22,070 nucleotides of DNA from CADCTM01 sp049671305. GTDB taxonomy: Bacteria; Cyanobacteriota; Cyanobacteriia; Cyanobacteriales; Coleofasciculaceae. The stretch is from the NCBI GenBank assembly GCA_049671305.1, contig JBATUR010000057.1, positions 1 to 22,070 on the forward strand, read 5' to 3'. Numbering within the stretch: the stretch's first letter is position 1; the number at the start of each line of letters is the position of its first letter. The notes under the pieces are model-generated. The model made no database searches. It was not told where the DNA came from and saw only the letters and a list, made by a program, of their open reading frames with translations. This document shows, piece after piece, positions 13,663 through 21,879 of this stretch. The position numbers and the translations under genes were made by a program.

Positions 13663-16600
13663 ATGGCTTTCTCTTCCATCATTCGTACTCTAGGGCGATC
13701 GCCTCTTACCTCTGAATTGCTGTCCAAACTTGAACAGCAGCCGTCTTTGGCACTTAGTGGCATCCCCCGTCTTCCCAAAGGCTTGGTGGCATCTGCCCTT
13801 GCCAAAACCGCTGGACATAACTTGCTTGTGGTTGCCAGCACCCTGGAAGAAGCTAGCCGCTGGGCAGCACAACTAGAAGCAATGGACTGGCAAACCGTCC
13901 TCTTTTACCCAACTTCCGAAGCTTCGCCTTATGAGCCATTTGATCCAGAATCAGAAATGACTTGGGGACAAATGCAAGTATTGGCTGACTTAGTTCAAAA
14001 TAAGTCTTCTGTGGCAACGGCTGAGTTGACGAGCCCGGCAACTCCCAATAAATCAAAATCCCTCAAATCAGCCCTATCCTCAGTTGATTTACCTCCACAG
14101 ACAAAGGCAGCACCTTTACAGCAGTTTGCCCTAATCACAACTATTGCTGCCTTACAACCTCACCTACCACCAGTAGAAGCCTTTAAACCCTACTGCCTGC
14201 CTCTGCACCTTGGCATGAGTTGGAACTCAAAAGCAGTTGATCAAAAATTGGCAAGCTTAGGCTATGAGCGTGTACCGCTAGTTGAAACGGAAGGTCAATG
14301 GAGTCGGCGCGGTGATATTGTTGATGTCTTCCCTGTCGCCGCTGAGTTACCAGTACGCCTAGAATGGTTTGGCGATGATCTCGAACAGTTACGAGAATTT
14401 GACCCAGCAACTCAGCGTTCTCTTGACAAAATTGAACGTTTGGTATTAACACCAACGGATTTTAGTCCAATTATCATCAGCGCCCTAACAGGAAGCAAAG
14501 CAGAACAAGTTGGCGCTTATCTTTCTGCAGCAGAACAAGAACAATTTGAAATGGGTCAAATAGAAGGTAGTCGGCGCTTTTTGGCGATCGCTTATGATCA
14601 ACCAGCCTCGCTCTTAGATTATTTACCCGAAAATACTTTAATTGCGATCGATGAACCAGAGCAATGTCTGTCCCATAGCTGCCGTGCCGAAGAATTTTAT
14701 CAAGAACAACTCTCCTCAATTACTCCAGCACTTCCCAAAAACCATCGTAGTTGGAGTGAGTCTCTCGCCACCGCCCAAAACTTTAAGCAAATTCAGCTAG
14801 CGGAACTTGCCGAAGCAGGTAACGGACTAAATCTTGCTAGTCGCCCTGTACCCGCAACTCCTCATCAATTTGCCAAACTAGCAGAAGTCCTGAGAAGTGA
14901 ACGCGATCGCAATTTTAACGTCTGGCTAGTTTCTGCTCAACCCAGTCGCTCGGTTTCCCTACTACAAGAACACGACTGCCCTGCCCAATTTGTCCCCAAC
15001 CCGAAAGACTATCCAGCAATTGATAAGCTACAAATTCAACATACTCCTGTAGCTGTAAAATATTCAGGACTTGCAGAACTTGAAGGCTTTATTCTGCCAA
15101 CTTATCGCATCGTTGTTGTTACTGACCGCGAATTTTTTGGACAGCATAACCTCGCTACACCTAGTTATGTCCGCAAGCGCCGCCGCGCCGCCTCTAAACA
15201 AGTTGACCCCAACAAATTACAAGCGGGAGATTATGTAGTTCACCGCAACAACGGCGTTGGTAAGTTTCTCAAATTAGAAAGCCTAACTATTAATCATGAA
15301 ACTCGTGAATATTTAGTAGTTCAATATGCCGATGGAATTTTAAGAGTTGCCGCTGACCAACTAGGAGTATTATCTCGCTTTCGTGCCACAGGAAATCGTC
15401 CGCCAGAATTGCATAAAATGTCTGGCAAAGCTTGGGAAAAAACTAAAAATCGTGTCCGTAAAGGCATTAAGAAACTTGCGGTTGATTTATTGAAACTGTA
15501 TGCCCAACGTACACAACACCAAGGTTTTGCCTATCCAGAAGATTACCCTTGGCAGGAAGAATTAGAAGATTCTTTCCCTTACCAAGCCACGCCTGACCAA
15601 TTAAAAGCGGTGCAGGATGTAAAACGAGATATGATGAGCGATCGTCCGATGGATCGTTTAGTTTGTGGTGATGTCGGTTTTGGTAAAACAGAAGTAGCAA
15701 TTCGTGCCGTTTTTAAGGCGGTAACGGCTGGTAAACAAGTTGCTTTTCTGGCGCCGACGACAATCTTAACTCAGCAACATTATCATACTTTAAAAGAGCG
15801 TTTTGCGCCTTATCCTGTCAATGTTGGTTTATTAAATCGTTTCCGTAGTGCTGAGGAACGTCGTGATATTCAACGCCGCCTTAATACGGGAGAATTAGAT
15901 GTTGTAGTAGGGACGCATCAATTATTAGGTAAAGGTGTTACTTATCGAGATTTGGGGTTATTGGTAATTGATGAAGAACAGCGGTTTGGTGTTAATCAAA
16001 AGGAAAAAATTAAGTCACTAAAAACTCAAGTTGATGTGCTTACTTTAAGCGCTACGCCAATTCCTCGCACGCTTTATATGTCTTTGTCGGGGGTGCGGGA
16101 AATGAGTTTAATTATGACGCCACCGCCTTCACGTCGGGCAATTAAGACTCATCTTTCGCCTTATGATCCAGAAGCAATGAGGACAGCTATTCGTACGGAA
16201 CTTGATCGTGGTGGACAGGTTTTTTATGTGGTGCCGCGTGTTGATGGTATTGAAGAAGTGGCGACTCAATTACGAGAGATGATACCGGGGGTGAGATTGG
16301 CGATCGCTCATGGTCAAATGGAGGAAGGTGAATTAGAGTCAACGATGCTGACTTTTAGTGCCGGAGAAGCGGATGTTTTGGTTTGTACGACGATTATTGA
16401 GTCAGGTTTGGATATTCCTCGTGTTAATACGATTTTGATTGAAGATGCTCAAAAATTTGGTCTTTCTCAGCTATATCAGTTGCGGGGAAGGGTAGGACGT
16501 GCGGGGGTACAAGCTCATGCTTGGTTATTTTACCCGAAGCAACGCACTCTTTCGGAGCCAGCTAGGGCGAGATTGAGGGCTATTCAGGAGTTTACTCAGT

Positions 16601-17232
16601 TGGGGAGTGGATACCAATTGGCAACGCGGGATATGGAAATTCGTGGCGTTGGTAATTTGTTGGGTGCCGAACAGTCGGGGCAAATGGAAGCGATCGGTTT
16701 TGACCTCTATATGGAAATGTTACAAGAGGCAATTCGCGAAATTCAAGGGCAGGAAATTCCCAAGGTTGATGATACGCAAATTGATTTGCAGCTTACGGCT
16801 TTGATTCCTGCTGATTATATTCCTGATTTAGACCAGAAGATGAGCGCTTATCGGGCGGTGGCGTCGGCAAATTCTAAGGATGAGTTGGTGCAAATTGCGG
16901 TAGACTGGAGCGATCGCTATGGGGAAATTCCCAAGGCAGCAAAGCAGTTGTTGCGCGTGGTGGAGTTGAAGCAAATCGGCAAGTCGTTAGGGTTTAGTCG
17001 CATCAAACCAGAGGCAAAGCAGCACGTGGTTTTGGAAACGCCAATGGAGGAACCTGCCTGGAATTTGCTATCTGAGAATTTACCCGAACATTTGCGGACA
17101 CGTTTTGTCTATTCTCCTGGTAAAGTCACGGTGCGCGGTTTGGGAATACTTAAAGCTGACCAACAATTAGAAAATTTAATCAACTTTTTGAGCAAAATGC
17201 AAGGCGCTTTACCAGAAGCGGCATTAGCTTAA
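13663..17232 (+). CDS. mfd: Transcription-repair coupling factor Mfd
   Basis: A 1189-aa SF2 translocase that removes RNA polymerase stalled at DNA lesions and recruits UvrA for nucleotide excision repair. Domains in order: UvrB-like module (about 1-350), species-variable linker (about 350-500), RNAP-interacting domain with Gly-Asp-Tyr-Val-Val-His-Arg-Asn-Asn-Gly-Val-Gly (about 521-532), RecG-like translocase with Walker A Gly669-Asp-Val-Gly-Phe-Gly-Lys-Thr676 and DEEQ box 770-773, TRG region with Gln-Leu-Arg-Gly-Arg-Val-Gly-Arg, and the C-terminal UvrA-blocking domain (about 1030-1189). Length is at the upper end for the family. An uncharged Ser/Thr/Pro/Lys-rich insert at about 114-150 interrupts the UvrB-like domain and looks disordered. 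The ATG at 13663 lacks a Shine-Dalgarno. Several HIP1 sites lie inside the gene. Convergent with the TPR gene, 86 nt between stops. Confidence 0.97.
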   Translation: MAFSSIIRTLGRSPLTSELLSKLEQQPSLALSGIPRLPKGLVASALAKTAGHNLLVVASTLEEASRWAAQLEAMDWQTVLFYPTSEASPYEPFDPESEMTWGQMQVLADLVQNKSSVATAELTSPATPNKSKSLKSALSSVDLPPQTKAAPLQQFALITTIAALQPHLPPVEAFKPYCLPLHLGMSWNSKAVDQKLASLGYERVPLVETEGQWSRRGDIVDVFPVAAELPVRLEWFGDDLEQLREFDPATQRSLDKIERLVLTPTDFSPIIISALTGSKAEQVGAYLSAAEQEQFEMGQIEGSRRFLAIAYDQPASLLDYLPENTLIAIDEPEQCLSHSCRAEEFYQEQLSSITPALPKNHRSWSESLATAQNFKQIQLAELAEAGNGLNLASRPVPATPHQFAKLAEVLRSERDRNFNVWLVSAQPSRSVSLLQEHDCPAQFVPNPKDYPAIDKLQIQHTPVAVKYSGLAELEGFILPTYRIVVVTDREFFGQHNLATPSYVRKRRRAASKQVDPNKLQAGDYVVHRNNGVGKFLKLESLTINHETREYLVVQYADGILRVAADQLGVLSRFRATGNRPPELHKMSGKAWEKTKNRVRKGIKKLAVDLLKLYAQRTQHQGFAYPEDYPWQEELEDSFPYQATPDQLKAVQDVKRDMMSDRPMDRLVCGDVGFGKTEVAIRAVFKAVTAGKQVAFLAPTTILTQQHYHTLKERFAPYPVNVGLLNRFRSAEERRDIQRRLNTGELDVVVGTHQLLGKGVTYRDLGLLVIDEEQRFGVNQKEKIKSLKTQVDVLTLSATPIPRTLYMSLSGVREMSLIMTPPPSRRAIKTHLSPYDPEAMRTAIRTELDRGGQVFYVVPRVDGIEEVATQLREMIPGVRLAIAHGQMEEGELESTMLTFSAGEADVLVCTTIIESGLDIPRVNTILIEDAQKFGLSQLYQLRGRVGRAGVQAHAWLFYPKQRTLSEPARARLRAIQEFTQLGSGYQLATRDMEIRGVGNLLGAEQSGQMEAIGFDLYMEMLQEAIREIQGQEIPKVDDTQIDLQLTALIPADYIPDLDQKMSAYRAVASANSKDELVQIAVDWSDRYGEIPKAAKQLLRVVELKQIGKSLGFSRIKPEAKQHVVLETPMEEPAWNLLSENLPEHLRTRFVYSPGKVTVRGLGILKADQQLENLINFLSKMQGALPEAALA

Positions 17233-17318
17233 GTTAGGTGCAATTGCTCACTCCAGATTGGTCAAGAAAAGTATAGCAAGTTAAAGCAACCTCAGCTAGC
17301 CTTGCTAAAATTCAGCAT

Positions 17319-18383
17319 CTACCTTCGGTAATAAAGAATTTGCGCTAAATCATTTCTTAAAAGCGCCACTTCCTCAGTAGCACCCAAAACATTAGCTAAA
17401 GCGATCGCTTGTTGATAAAAAACTCGTGCCTGCCCAAAATTCTCATTCCTCTGATAAGCTCTGGCAGCTAACCTTAAAGATAGCAATTCTTCTTGGGGGT
17501 TTTTCATTTTTTTTGCCAAAGCTAAATGTTGCTCCAGCACATTCAACGCCGCCTGATATTGTCCAATATTCAGGTAAGATTGCCCTAAACCGCGCATTGC
17601 CCGAAATTGGCTGGGAAAGTCGCCACTAATTTGAGCCAGAGATAATGCTGCTTGATAAGAATACAATGCTTCTTTGGGCACATTTGCTGCACGATAAGCA
17701 TCACCTAAATTATTGCGCGTATTCGCCTCTCCCAAAAGATTGCCCGAAAAACTCCGCAACGCCAGTGCCGCTTGATACTGCTTAATTGCCTCACCATAAT
17801 TGCCCACTGCTGTTGCCGCCAAGCCCAAATTACTTAAACTTAAGCCTTCACCTTGCGGGTTTTTGATACTACGAGCAATTTGCAGCGCCGCCAAAAAACT
17901 ATCTTGCGCGGCTGTAATATTTCCAGCTTGCAGCAAGACTGTACCAATATTATTTAAACCATAAATCTGCCCTGTAAAATCCTGCCTAGTACGAGCAATT
18001 CCTAAACGTCGTCGCAAGGCATCTTCTGCTTCTCGGAAGCGCCCTAATTTGGCATAAGTGACACCCAAATAATCATAAGTCTGCCCGATCGCCTCAATGT
18101 CGCCAGCTAATTGGTAAAAATCGAGGGCTTTTTTCCAATTAGCGATCGCACTATTCAAGTCTCCCTGACGCTGTGCCTGTGCTCCCACACGCACCAAAGC
18201 ATCTGCCCTAGCGCGATCTTCCCCGATAATGCCATTATTTAAAGGCGCATCTAGTTGTTGTTCTAGATTACTTCTGGGCGCACTATCGAGGGGAAAAATC
18301 TGCCCCAACGCTGCCCGACTCGCCAGTAATACCGCCATATTTAGGGTTACCACCACGCCAAAACAGCGATAAAACTTAGCCAT
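17319..18383 (-). CDS. Secreted or lumenal tetratricopeptide-repeat protein
   Basis: A 354-aa protein with an N-terminal signal peptide (Met-Ala-Lys-Phe-Tyr-Arg, then a hydrophobic core, possible cleavage after Ala-Leu-Gly-Gln). About eight tandem TPR units follow with a strict 40-residue period from about residue 60 to the end. Each carries the Leu-Gly-x-x-Tyr and Ala-x-x-x-Tyr/Phe-x-x-Ala-Leu pattern of the 40-residue TPR_12 (kinesin-light-chain-like) type. TPR arrays act as protein-binding scaffolds; the partner is unknown. A GTG at 18401 and an ATG at 18395 are in frame upstream, but GGAGGGG immediately before the ATG at 18383 makes that the best start. It lies 140 nt downstream of the sigma-like gene on the same strand and may be co-expressed. 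The last repeat is incomplete. Confidence 0.9.
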   Translation of the reverse strand: MAKFYRCFGVVVTLNMAVLLASRAALGQIFPLDSAPRSNLEQQLDAPLNNGIIGEDRARADALVRVGAQAQRQGDLNSAIANWKKALDFYQLAGDIEAIGQTYDYLGVTYAKLGRFREAEDALRRRLGIARTRQDFTGQIYGLNNIGTVLLQAGNITAAQDSFLAALQIARSIKNPQGEGLSLSNLGLAATAVGNYGEAIKQYQAALALRSFSGNLLGEANTRNNLGDAYRAANVPKEALYSYQAALSLAQISGDFPSQFRAMRGLGQSYLNIGQYQAALNVLEQHLALAKKMKNPQEELLSLRLAARAYQRNENFGQARVFYQQAIALANVLGATEEVALLRNDLAQILYYRR

Positions 18384-18523
18384 CTGCCCCTCCATAGCCA
18401 CTGATTTTTAGTGGAGATCGAATTTGATATTTTCTGAAAATTGGGATGTAATCGAGGCACATTAGCTTTAAATAAAGGCTCACCTTCTGAGCTGCCACAA
18501 CTAATAACCATTTGAGCATTAAA

Positions 18524-19180
18524 TTACTCCTTAAGTACAGGCATCGCACCCACAGGCGGCGGCGGCATCACTTCACCCAAATAAATTTGCCGAATATCAT
18601 CAGGTAGTGCTGCTTCCAAAAGCTGATAGCCTTGGCTTAGTAGAATACTCACCTGTTGTGGTGAAAGCTCTTCACCTTCTGCTTGTAGGTAAGCGGCAAT
18701 GCGGGTTTCACTCCAATGAAAGGTTTGAGACATGACAATCATTAACCGCGTCATCGGTTGTAATTGTTCTAAAGCTTGTTCAAGATAGCACCACAAGGGA
18801 GGCGGTGAGACTTGCAAATTGTAATGAATTGACTCGACAGGGGGCAAGTCAGCTTGATTTATGCAGATGGCAGTTTGATTGATTAGCCAGTTTTGGAAGG
18901 AATTTGTCTCTGGGTTAGGATCAAGGCGTAAATCTAAGCCACCGAGTTCGTAAAAGATGTGCCGCCAAGTGAGGGCAAACAGATAATCTGCCTGTACAGG
19001 CGATCGCGCTGAATGTCGAATTAAAGTAAAAACAATCGGACTATAGCGACAAAACATGGTAGTGAAATACTTACCCTGTTCAGGATGACGCTGAAACAAA
19101 GTCAGTAATTCGCGATCGCTTGTCTGAAACAGTGACTTGACAATTTGATGATTAGCTTCGGAAAATTGCGGAATTTGCAC
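18524..19180 (-). CDS. Divergent sigma-70-like (ECF-type) protein
   Basis: A 218-aa cytoplasmic protein whose layout resembles an ECF-type sigma factor: a region-2-like helical block (about 40-110, with Phe-Cys-Arg-Tyr-Ser-Pro-Ile-Val-Phe-Thr-Leu and Phe-Ala-Leu-Thr-Trp-Arg-His-Ile) and a region-4-like block (about 135-200). The second block contains Leu-Glu-Gln-Leu-Gln-Pro-Met-Thr-Arg-Leu-Met and a helix-turn-helix-like Trp-Ser-Glu-Thr-Arg-Ile-Ala-Ala-Tyr-Leu. The -10-recognition part is poorly conserved, so it may be a degenerate sigma or sigma-like regulator rather than an active sigma factor. A Pro-rich tail ends the protein. It starts with GTG at 19180; no ATG fits. The secreted TPR gene follows after 140 nt, perhaps as a functional pair. 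Family call from memory of cyanobacterial homologues; function inferred. Confidence 0.68.
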   Translation of the reverse strand: MQIPQFSEANHQIVKSLFQTSDRELLTLFQRHPEQGKYFTTMFCRYSPIVFTLIRHSARSPVQADYLFALTWRHIFYELGGLDLRLDPNPETNSFQNWLINQTAICINQADLPPVESIHYNLQVSPPPLWCYLEQALEQLQPMTRLMIVMSQTFHWSETRIAAYLQAEGEELSPQQVSILLSQGYQLLEAALPDDIRQIYLGEVMPPPPVGAMPVLKE

Positions 19181-19342
19181 GGGTTTTAACTTCCCACTCT
19201 TACTGAAGGCTTAAGTATACATACCCCAACAACGATATTTAGCACCAGTCCTCGTACAAAAAAAGTCTGCTTGTGGCTGATGCTGCATCCCATCTCAAAG
19301 AAATAATAATTGATCAAGATTAACATTACACCGATTGAGCTG

Positions 19343-19370
19343 AGTGATGGTTAAAATTAGTATCATCACT
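19343..19370. promoter_or_regulatory. 7-bp inverted repeat upstream of the VOC gene
   Basis: AGTGATG (19343-19349) and CATCACT (19364-19370), 14-nt spacer, lie 85-112 nt before the ATG of the VOC gene in a 274-nt divergent spacer. It could be an operator. Nothing else in the spacer is distinctive. Confidence 0.3.
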
Positions 19371-19454
19371 CCTACTTGTGTAGTGGTAATAATCTTACCT
19401 GCAACGAGACAATAGATTCATAGAAGTTAAAATTGATTCAGTAAGTATCAGTTC

Positions 19455-20057
19455 ATGATTTTATCAGTTGATATTATTTGCTTAATGTTCAGTCCCCTAC
19501 CTCTTGGCGCTTTTTTGCCTGGTTTGCCTTTAGATAGCTTGTTTTCGACTCAAGGCATTATGGTCATGCTCTTGGCAGCTTATGCTGTTGCCATGTGGAT
19601 GTTCCTCACCAGTGCCCCCAAAGTTTATACCGTGATGGTTTCTGATTTGGAAGTGGCGCGGCAATTTTATGAAGGTTTGCTTAGTTTAAGCGCCGCTGAA
19701 GTACCACTACACTACTACTACAATTATGAGCAAACTTTAGGCGCTACTAGTATCGACCCACTTTATATGTCTGCTGGTATGAGCGCAACAACGACGACAG
19801 CAACTAGATTTAAAGGAACTGAAGGTTTGTGGTATCAGCTCAAAAAAAATACCCAACTTCATGTCATTACTGGGGCAAGCATTGGTAAGAAAAATCAACA
19901 ACGTCATGTTTGTTTTGACCATGACTGTGTGGAACAAGTGCTAATGCGGGTGCAAATGCGACGCCTTAAGTATAAAGTTCGTAGCGAAAGACCGCTGAAT
20001 TTTTTGGTCAAAGACTTGGAAAATCGTGTTATCGAAATGGCAGAAGTTGCTAATTAG
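19455..20057 (+). CDS. Membrane-anchored glyoxalase-fold (VOC superfamily) protein
   Basis: A 200-aa protein. Residues about 1-55 are hydrophobic, with a clear transmembrane helix at about 34-53 (Ile-Met-Val-Met-Leu-Leu-Ala-Ala-Tyr-Ala-Val-Ala). A single VOC-like domain follows (about 56-197): Val-Tyr-Thr-Val-Met-Val-Ser-Asp-Leu-Glu-Val-Ala-Arg-Gln-Phe-Tyr-Glu opens it, a His-Val-Ile-Thr strand sits midway, and Val-Lys-Asp-Leu-Glu-Asn-Arg-Val-Ile-Glu-Met-Ala closes it. VOC proteins include glyoxalase I, dioxygenases and resistance proteins. The full paired metal ligands are not obvious here, so no reaction can be named. Odd features are the N-terminal anchor and a Tyr-run (86-90). The ATG at 19455 has no Shine-Dalgarno, and the ATG at 19485 is a possible alternative. 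Convergent with the prohibitin gene. Confidence 0.8.
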   Translation: MILSVDIICLMFSPLPLGAFLPGLPLDSLFSTQGIMVMLLAAYAVAMWMFLTSAPKVYTVMVSDLEVARQFYEGLLSLSAAEVPLHYYYNYEQTLGATSIDPLYMSAGMSATTTTATRFKGTEGLWYQLKKNTQLHVITGASIGKKNQQRHVCFDHDCVEQVLMRVQMRRLKYKVRSERPLNFLVKDLENRVIEMAEVAN

Positions 20058-20062
20058 GCAGT

Positions 20063-20159
20063 ATCCCCGACTTCTTAGTTAAAGCGCTCAAGAGAACCCC
20101 GACTTCTTGGTTACAAATTAGGTCATGCTTGTTAAGCTGACGATAGAAGTCGGGGTTCT
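20063..20159. repeat. Dispersed palindromic repeat, variant copy 3
   Basis: A half copy ATCCCCGACTTCTTA (20063-20077) is followed by AGAACCCCGACTTCT (20093-20107) and its exact reverse complement (20145-20159), a 15-bp stem around a 37-nt loop. It fills the gap between the convergent VOC and prohibitin genes and could end transcription from both sides. Confidence 0.85.
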
Positions 20160-20167
20160 AGATAAAT

Positions 20168-21022
20168 CTACGGCTGTTCAGCTTCTTGGAAATTTCCTAA
20201 GTTAAAGAGGAATGGTACGCTACTTTTGGAGTCACCACCCATTACGAGAACCTTTGGCATCTGAGAACCGCCTTGTCTCCAAGCTTCGATCGCTTCTTTT
20301 TGCAGAACAAGTTGTCCACCTTGAGCTTTTAGGGTTTCTGCCAAGAGTCTTTGTGCTTCAGCTCTACCTTGAGCGCGGTTAATATCTGCTTGTGCTTCTT
20401 GTTCGGCTTCTTGGGCTACATACACTGCACGTTGTGCTCGTTGCTCGGCAATTTGTTTCTCTTCAACAGCACGAGAAAATTCTGGCGAGAAGGCAAGGTC
20501 AACGACGCTGGTATCAAGGACAATAATGCCATATTTGTTTAAGCGCTCACCTAAGGCAAAATCAAAATCTCGCTTCAATTCATCCCGTTTGGTAATTGCT
20601 TCTTCAACAGTTCTCCTTGCTGCCGCTACTTTAAAGGATTCCTGAGTTTGAGGAGCGATAATTTTTGAGACAATATTTTGCAATGTGCCTTGTTTTCTTC
20701 TAATCTCCACAACCTGGGTTGGATCAAGCAGAAAGTTAATCGCAAAACTTGCTGATAAATCTTGAAGATCTTTGGTAGAGCTTTGCGCTGGGACTTCAAA
20801 TTTTTGCACAGTTACATCATATATGTCCACTGTAGAAACTAGTGGTGGTTTGAAGTGAAATCCTTCTAATAATGCACCATCTTGGGCACTACCTAAAATG
20901 CTGAGAACCCCTGCCTGTCCTGGGTTGATGATTACAAACGAACTAAAACTAAGCAGCAAAAGTGCGGCGGCGATAATACCTCCTACTAAAGCTTGCCAGT
21001 TTTGAGAATTTTGAGTTTTCAA
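20168..21022 (-). CDS. Prohibitin-family (SPFH/Band 7) membrane protein
   Basis: A 284-aa protein with one N-terminal transmembrane helix (about 14-35), an SPFH/Band 7 domain (about 32-190) and a long Glu/Ala/Gln-rich coiled coil (about 185-245) typical of prohibitins. Prohibitins form ring-shaped membrane scaffolds that modulate membrane proteases such as FtsH; in cyanobacteria they sit in the plasma or thylakoid membrane. Length is normal. The start must be TTG at 21022: the only ATG codons in frame lie near the C-terminus. A GGAG Shine-Dalgarno 8 nt upstream supports it, giving Met-Lys-Thr-Gln-Asn. The CPXCG gene lies 162 nt upstream on the same strand. The gene runs into the palindromic repeat at 20063-20159, which likely terminates it. 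Confidence 0.95.
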   Translation of the reverse strand: MKTQNSQNWQALVGGIIAAALLLLSFSSFVIINPGQAGVLSILGSAQDGALLEGFHFKPPLVSTVDIYDVTVQKFEVPAQSSTKDLQDLSASFAINFLLDPTQVVEIRRKQGTLQNIVSKIIAPQTQESFKVAAARRTVEEAITKRDELKRDFDFALGERLNKYGIIVLDTSVVDLAFSPEFSRAVEEKQIAEQRAQRAVYVAQEAEQEAQADINRAQGRAEAQRLLAETLKAQGGQLVLQKEAIEAWRQGGSQMPKVLVMGGDSKSSVPFLFNLGNFQEAEQP

Positions 21023-21184
21023 GGCTTAATCTCCGTTGCTTTTTGGATTAATAAATTTAGAACAAATACCTATTGTGCTTGGGCATTTTTTATGATGTTT
21101 GGCTTGGTATTGTGTCTTTATTTTTTTAATCTCTTCTTCCAGAGTAACAAGATTATTTAGGTGTTTTTCAAACGAACCAGCTCT

Positions 21185-21373
21185 TTATTCGTTATATTCG
21201 CTGTCAATTTCTACATCAAGGGTATCTTCATCAATTCGCACATATAAGAGATTGGGATGACAACAAACTTGACAATCTTCCACATAAGACTGTTGTCCAC
21301 CTGCACTTAAATCAATAAAAGTTAGGTTTGGTTCGCCACAATAGGCACAAGTATATTCAGATGTAGTTTGCAT
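21185..21373 (-). CDS. CPXCG-motif cysteine-rich zinc-ribbon protein
   Basis: A 62-aa acidic protein with a four-cysteine zinc ribbon: Cys9-Ala-Tyr-Cys12-Gly near the N-terminus and Cys34-Gln-Val-Cys37-Cys38 after a 21-residue loop. This is the layout of the CPXCG-motif small protein family found in many bacteria, here with Cys-Ala-Tyr-Cys in place of Cys-Pro-x-Cys. The C-terminus is strongly acidic (Asp/Glu-rich from about 47). The function of the family is unknown; a nucleic-acid or protein-binding role is only a guess. The ATG at 21373 is the natural start. It precedes the prohibitin gene by 162 nt on the same strand, and co-transcription is uncertain. Confidence 0.87.
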   Translation of the reverse strand: MQTTSEYTCAYCGEPNLTFIDLSAGGQQSYVEDCQVCCHPNLLYVRIDEDTLDVEIDSEYNE

Positions 21374-21879
21374 TTAATGATACTTAACAGTAAATCGTTG
21401 ATGAATTGGCATTGTTACTTTACTCGACACTTTTGGCTAAAGCAATACCTGGTCACGACTTGCTATATCTTGTCTAAAGTACTAAGATTTAATCTTCATA
21501 CAAAATATATTTGACTTTATCTATTCTTCTTAAATAAGTCTCTGCGTAAGCATTATAATAATGTTCATCGCCTCAGTAATAATACGGAAAAACTATCAGT
21601 AATTGCACTGAGGTAGATGATTGAAGTTAATGCTTATATTGAATGAGTAGAGAAAAAACTTCAAAAAACTTCTTGAACTGCTTCAGCATCAGGAAAGCAA
21701 TCAAAGCATCTACAAAAGTGATTGCACTCTAACTATCGTTCCTACCAAATTTCAGCATTTAAGTAATACGAATTGCAGTGCATTAACGATTAATTTCATT
21801 ATTAATCGTAGCTCTGAGCTGTCAACACGGCTTTACATATTTCCTAAGTCCATTAGTTGTTTACCAAAAGCGTAAAATC
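21374..21879. other. Intergenic region upstream of the last gene
   Basis: A 506-nt AT-rich divergent spacer with no credible gene on either strand. The only clear structure is ACGATTAAT/ATTAATCGT (21786-21809, 9-bp arms, 6-nt loop), 71 nt before the GTG start of the following gene, which could be an operator for it. Confidence 0.5.
21786..21809. promoter_or_regulatory. 9-bp inverted repeat, possible operator
   Basis: ACGATTAAT and ATTAATCGT are exact reverse complements separated by 6 nt. No T-run follows, and the position upstream of a gene start suggests protein binding rather than termination. Confidence 0.4.
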
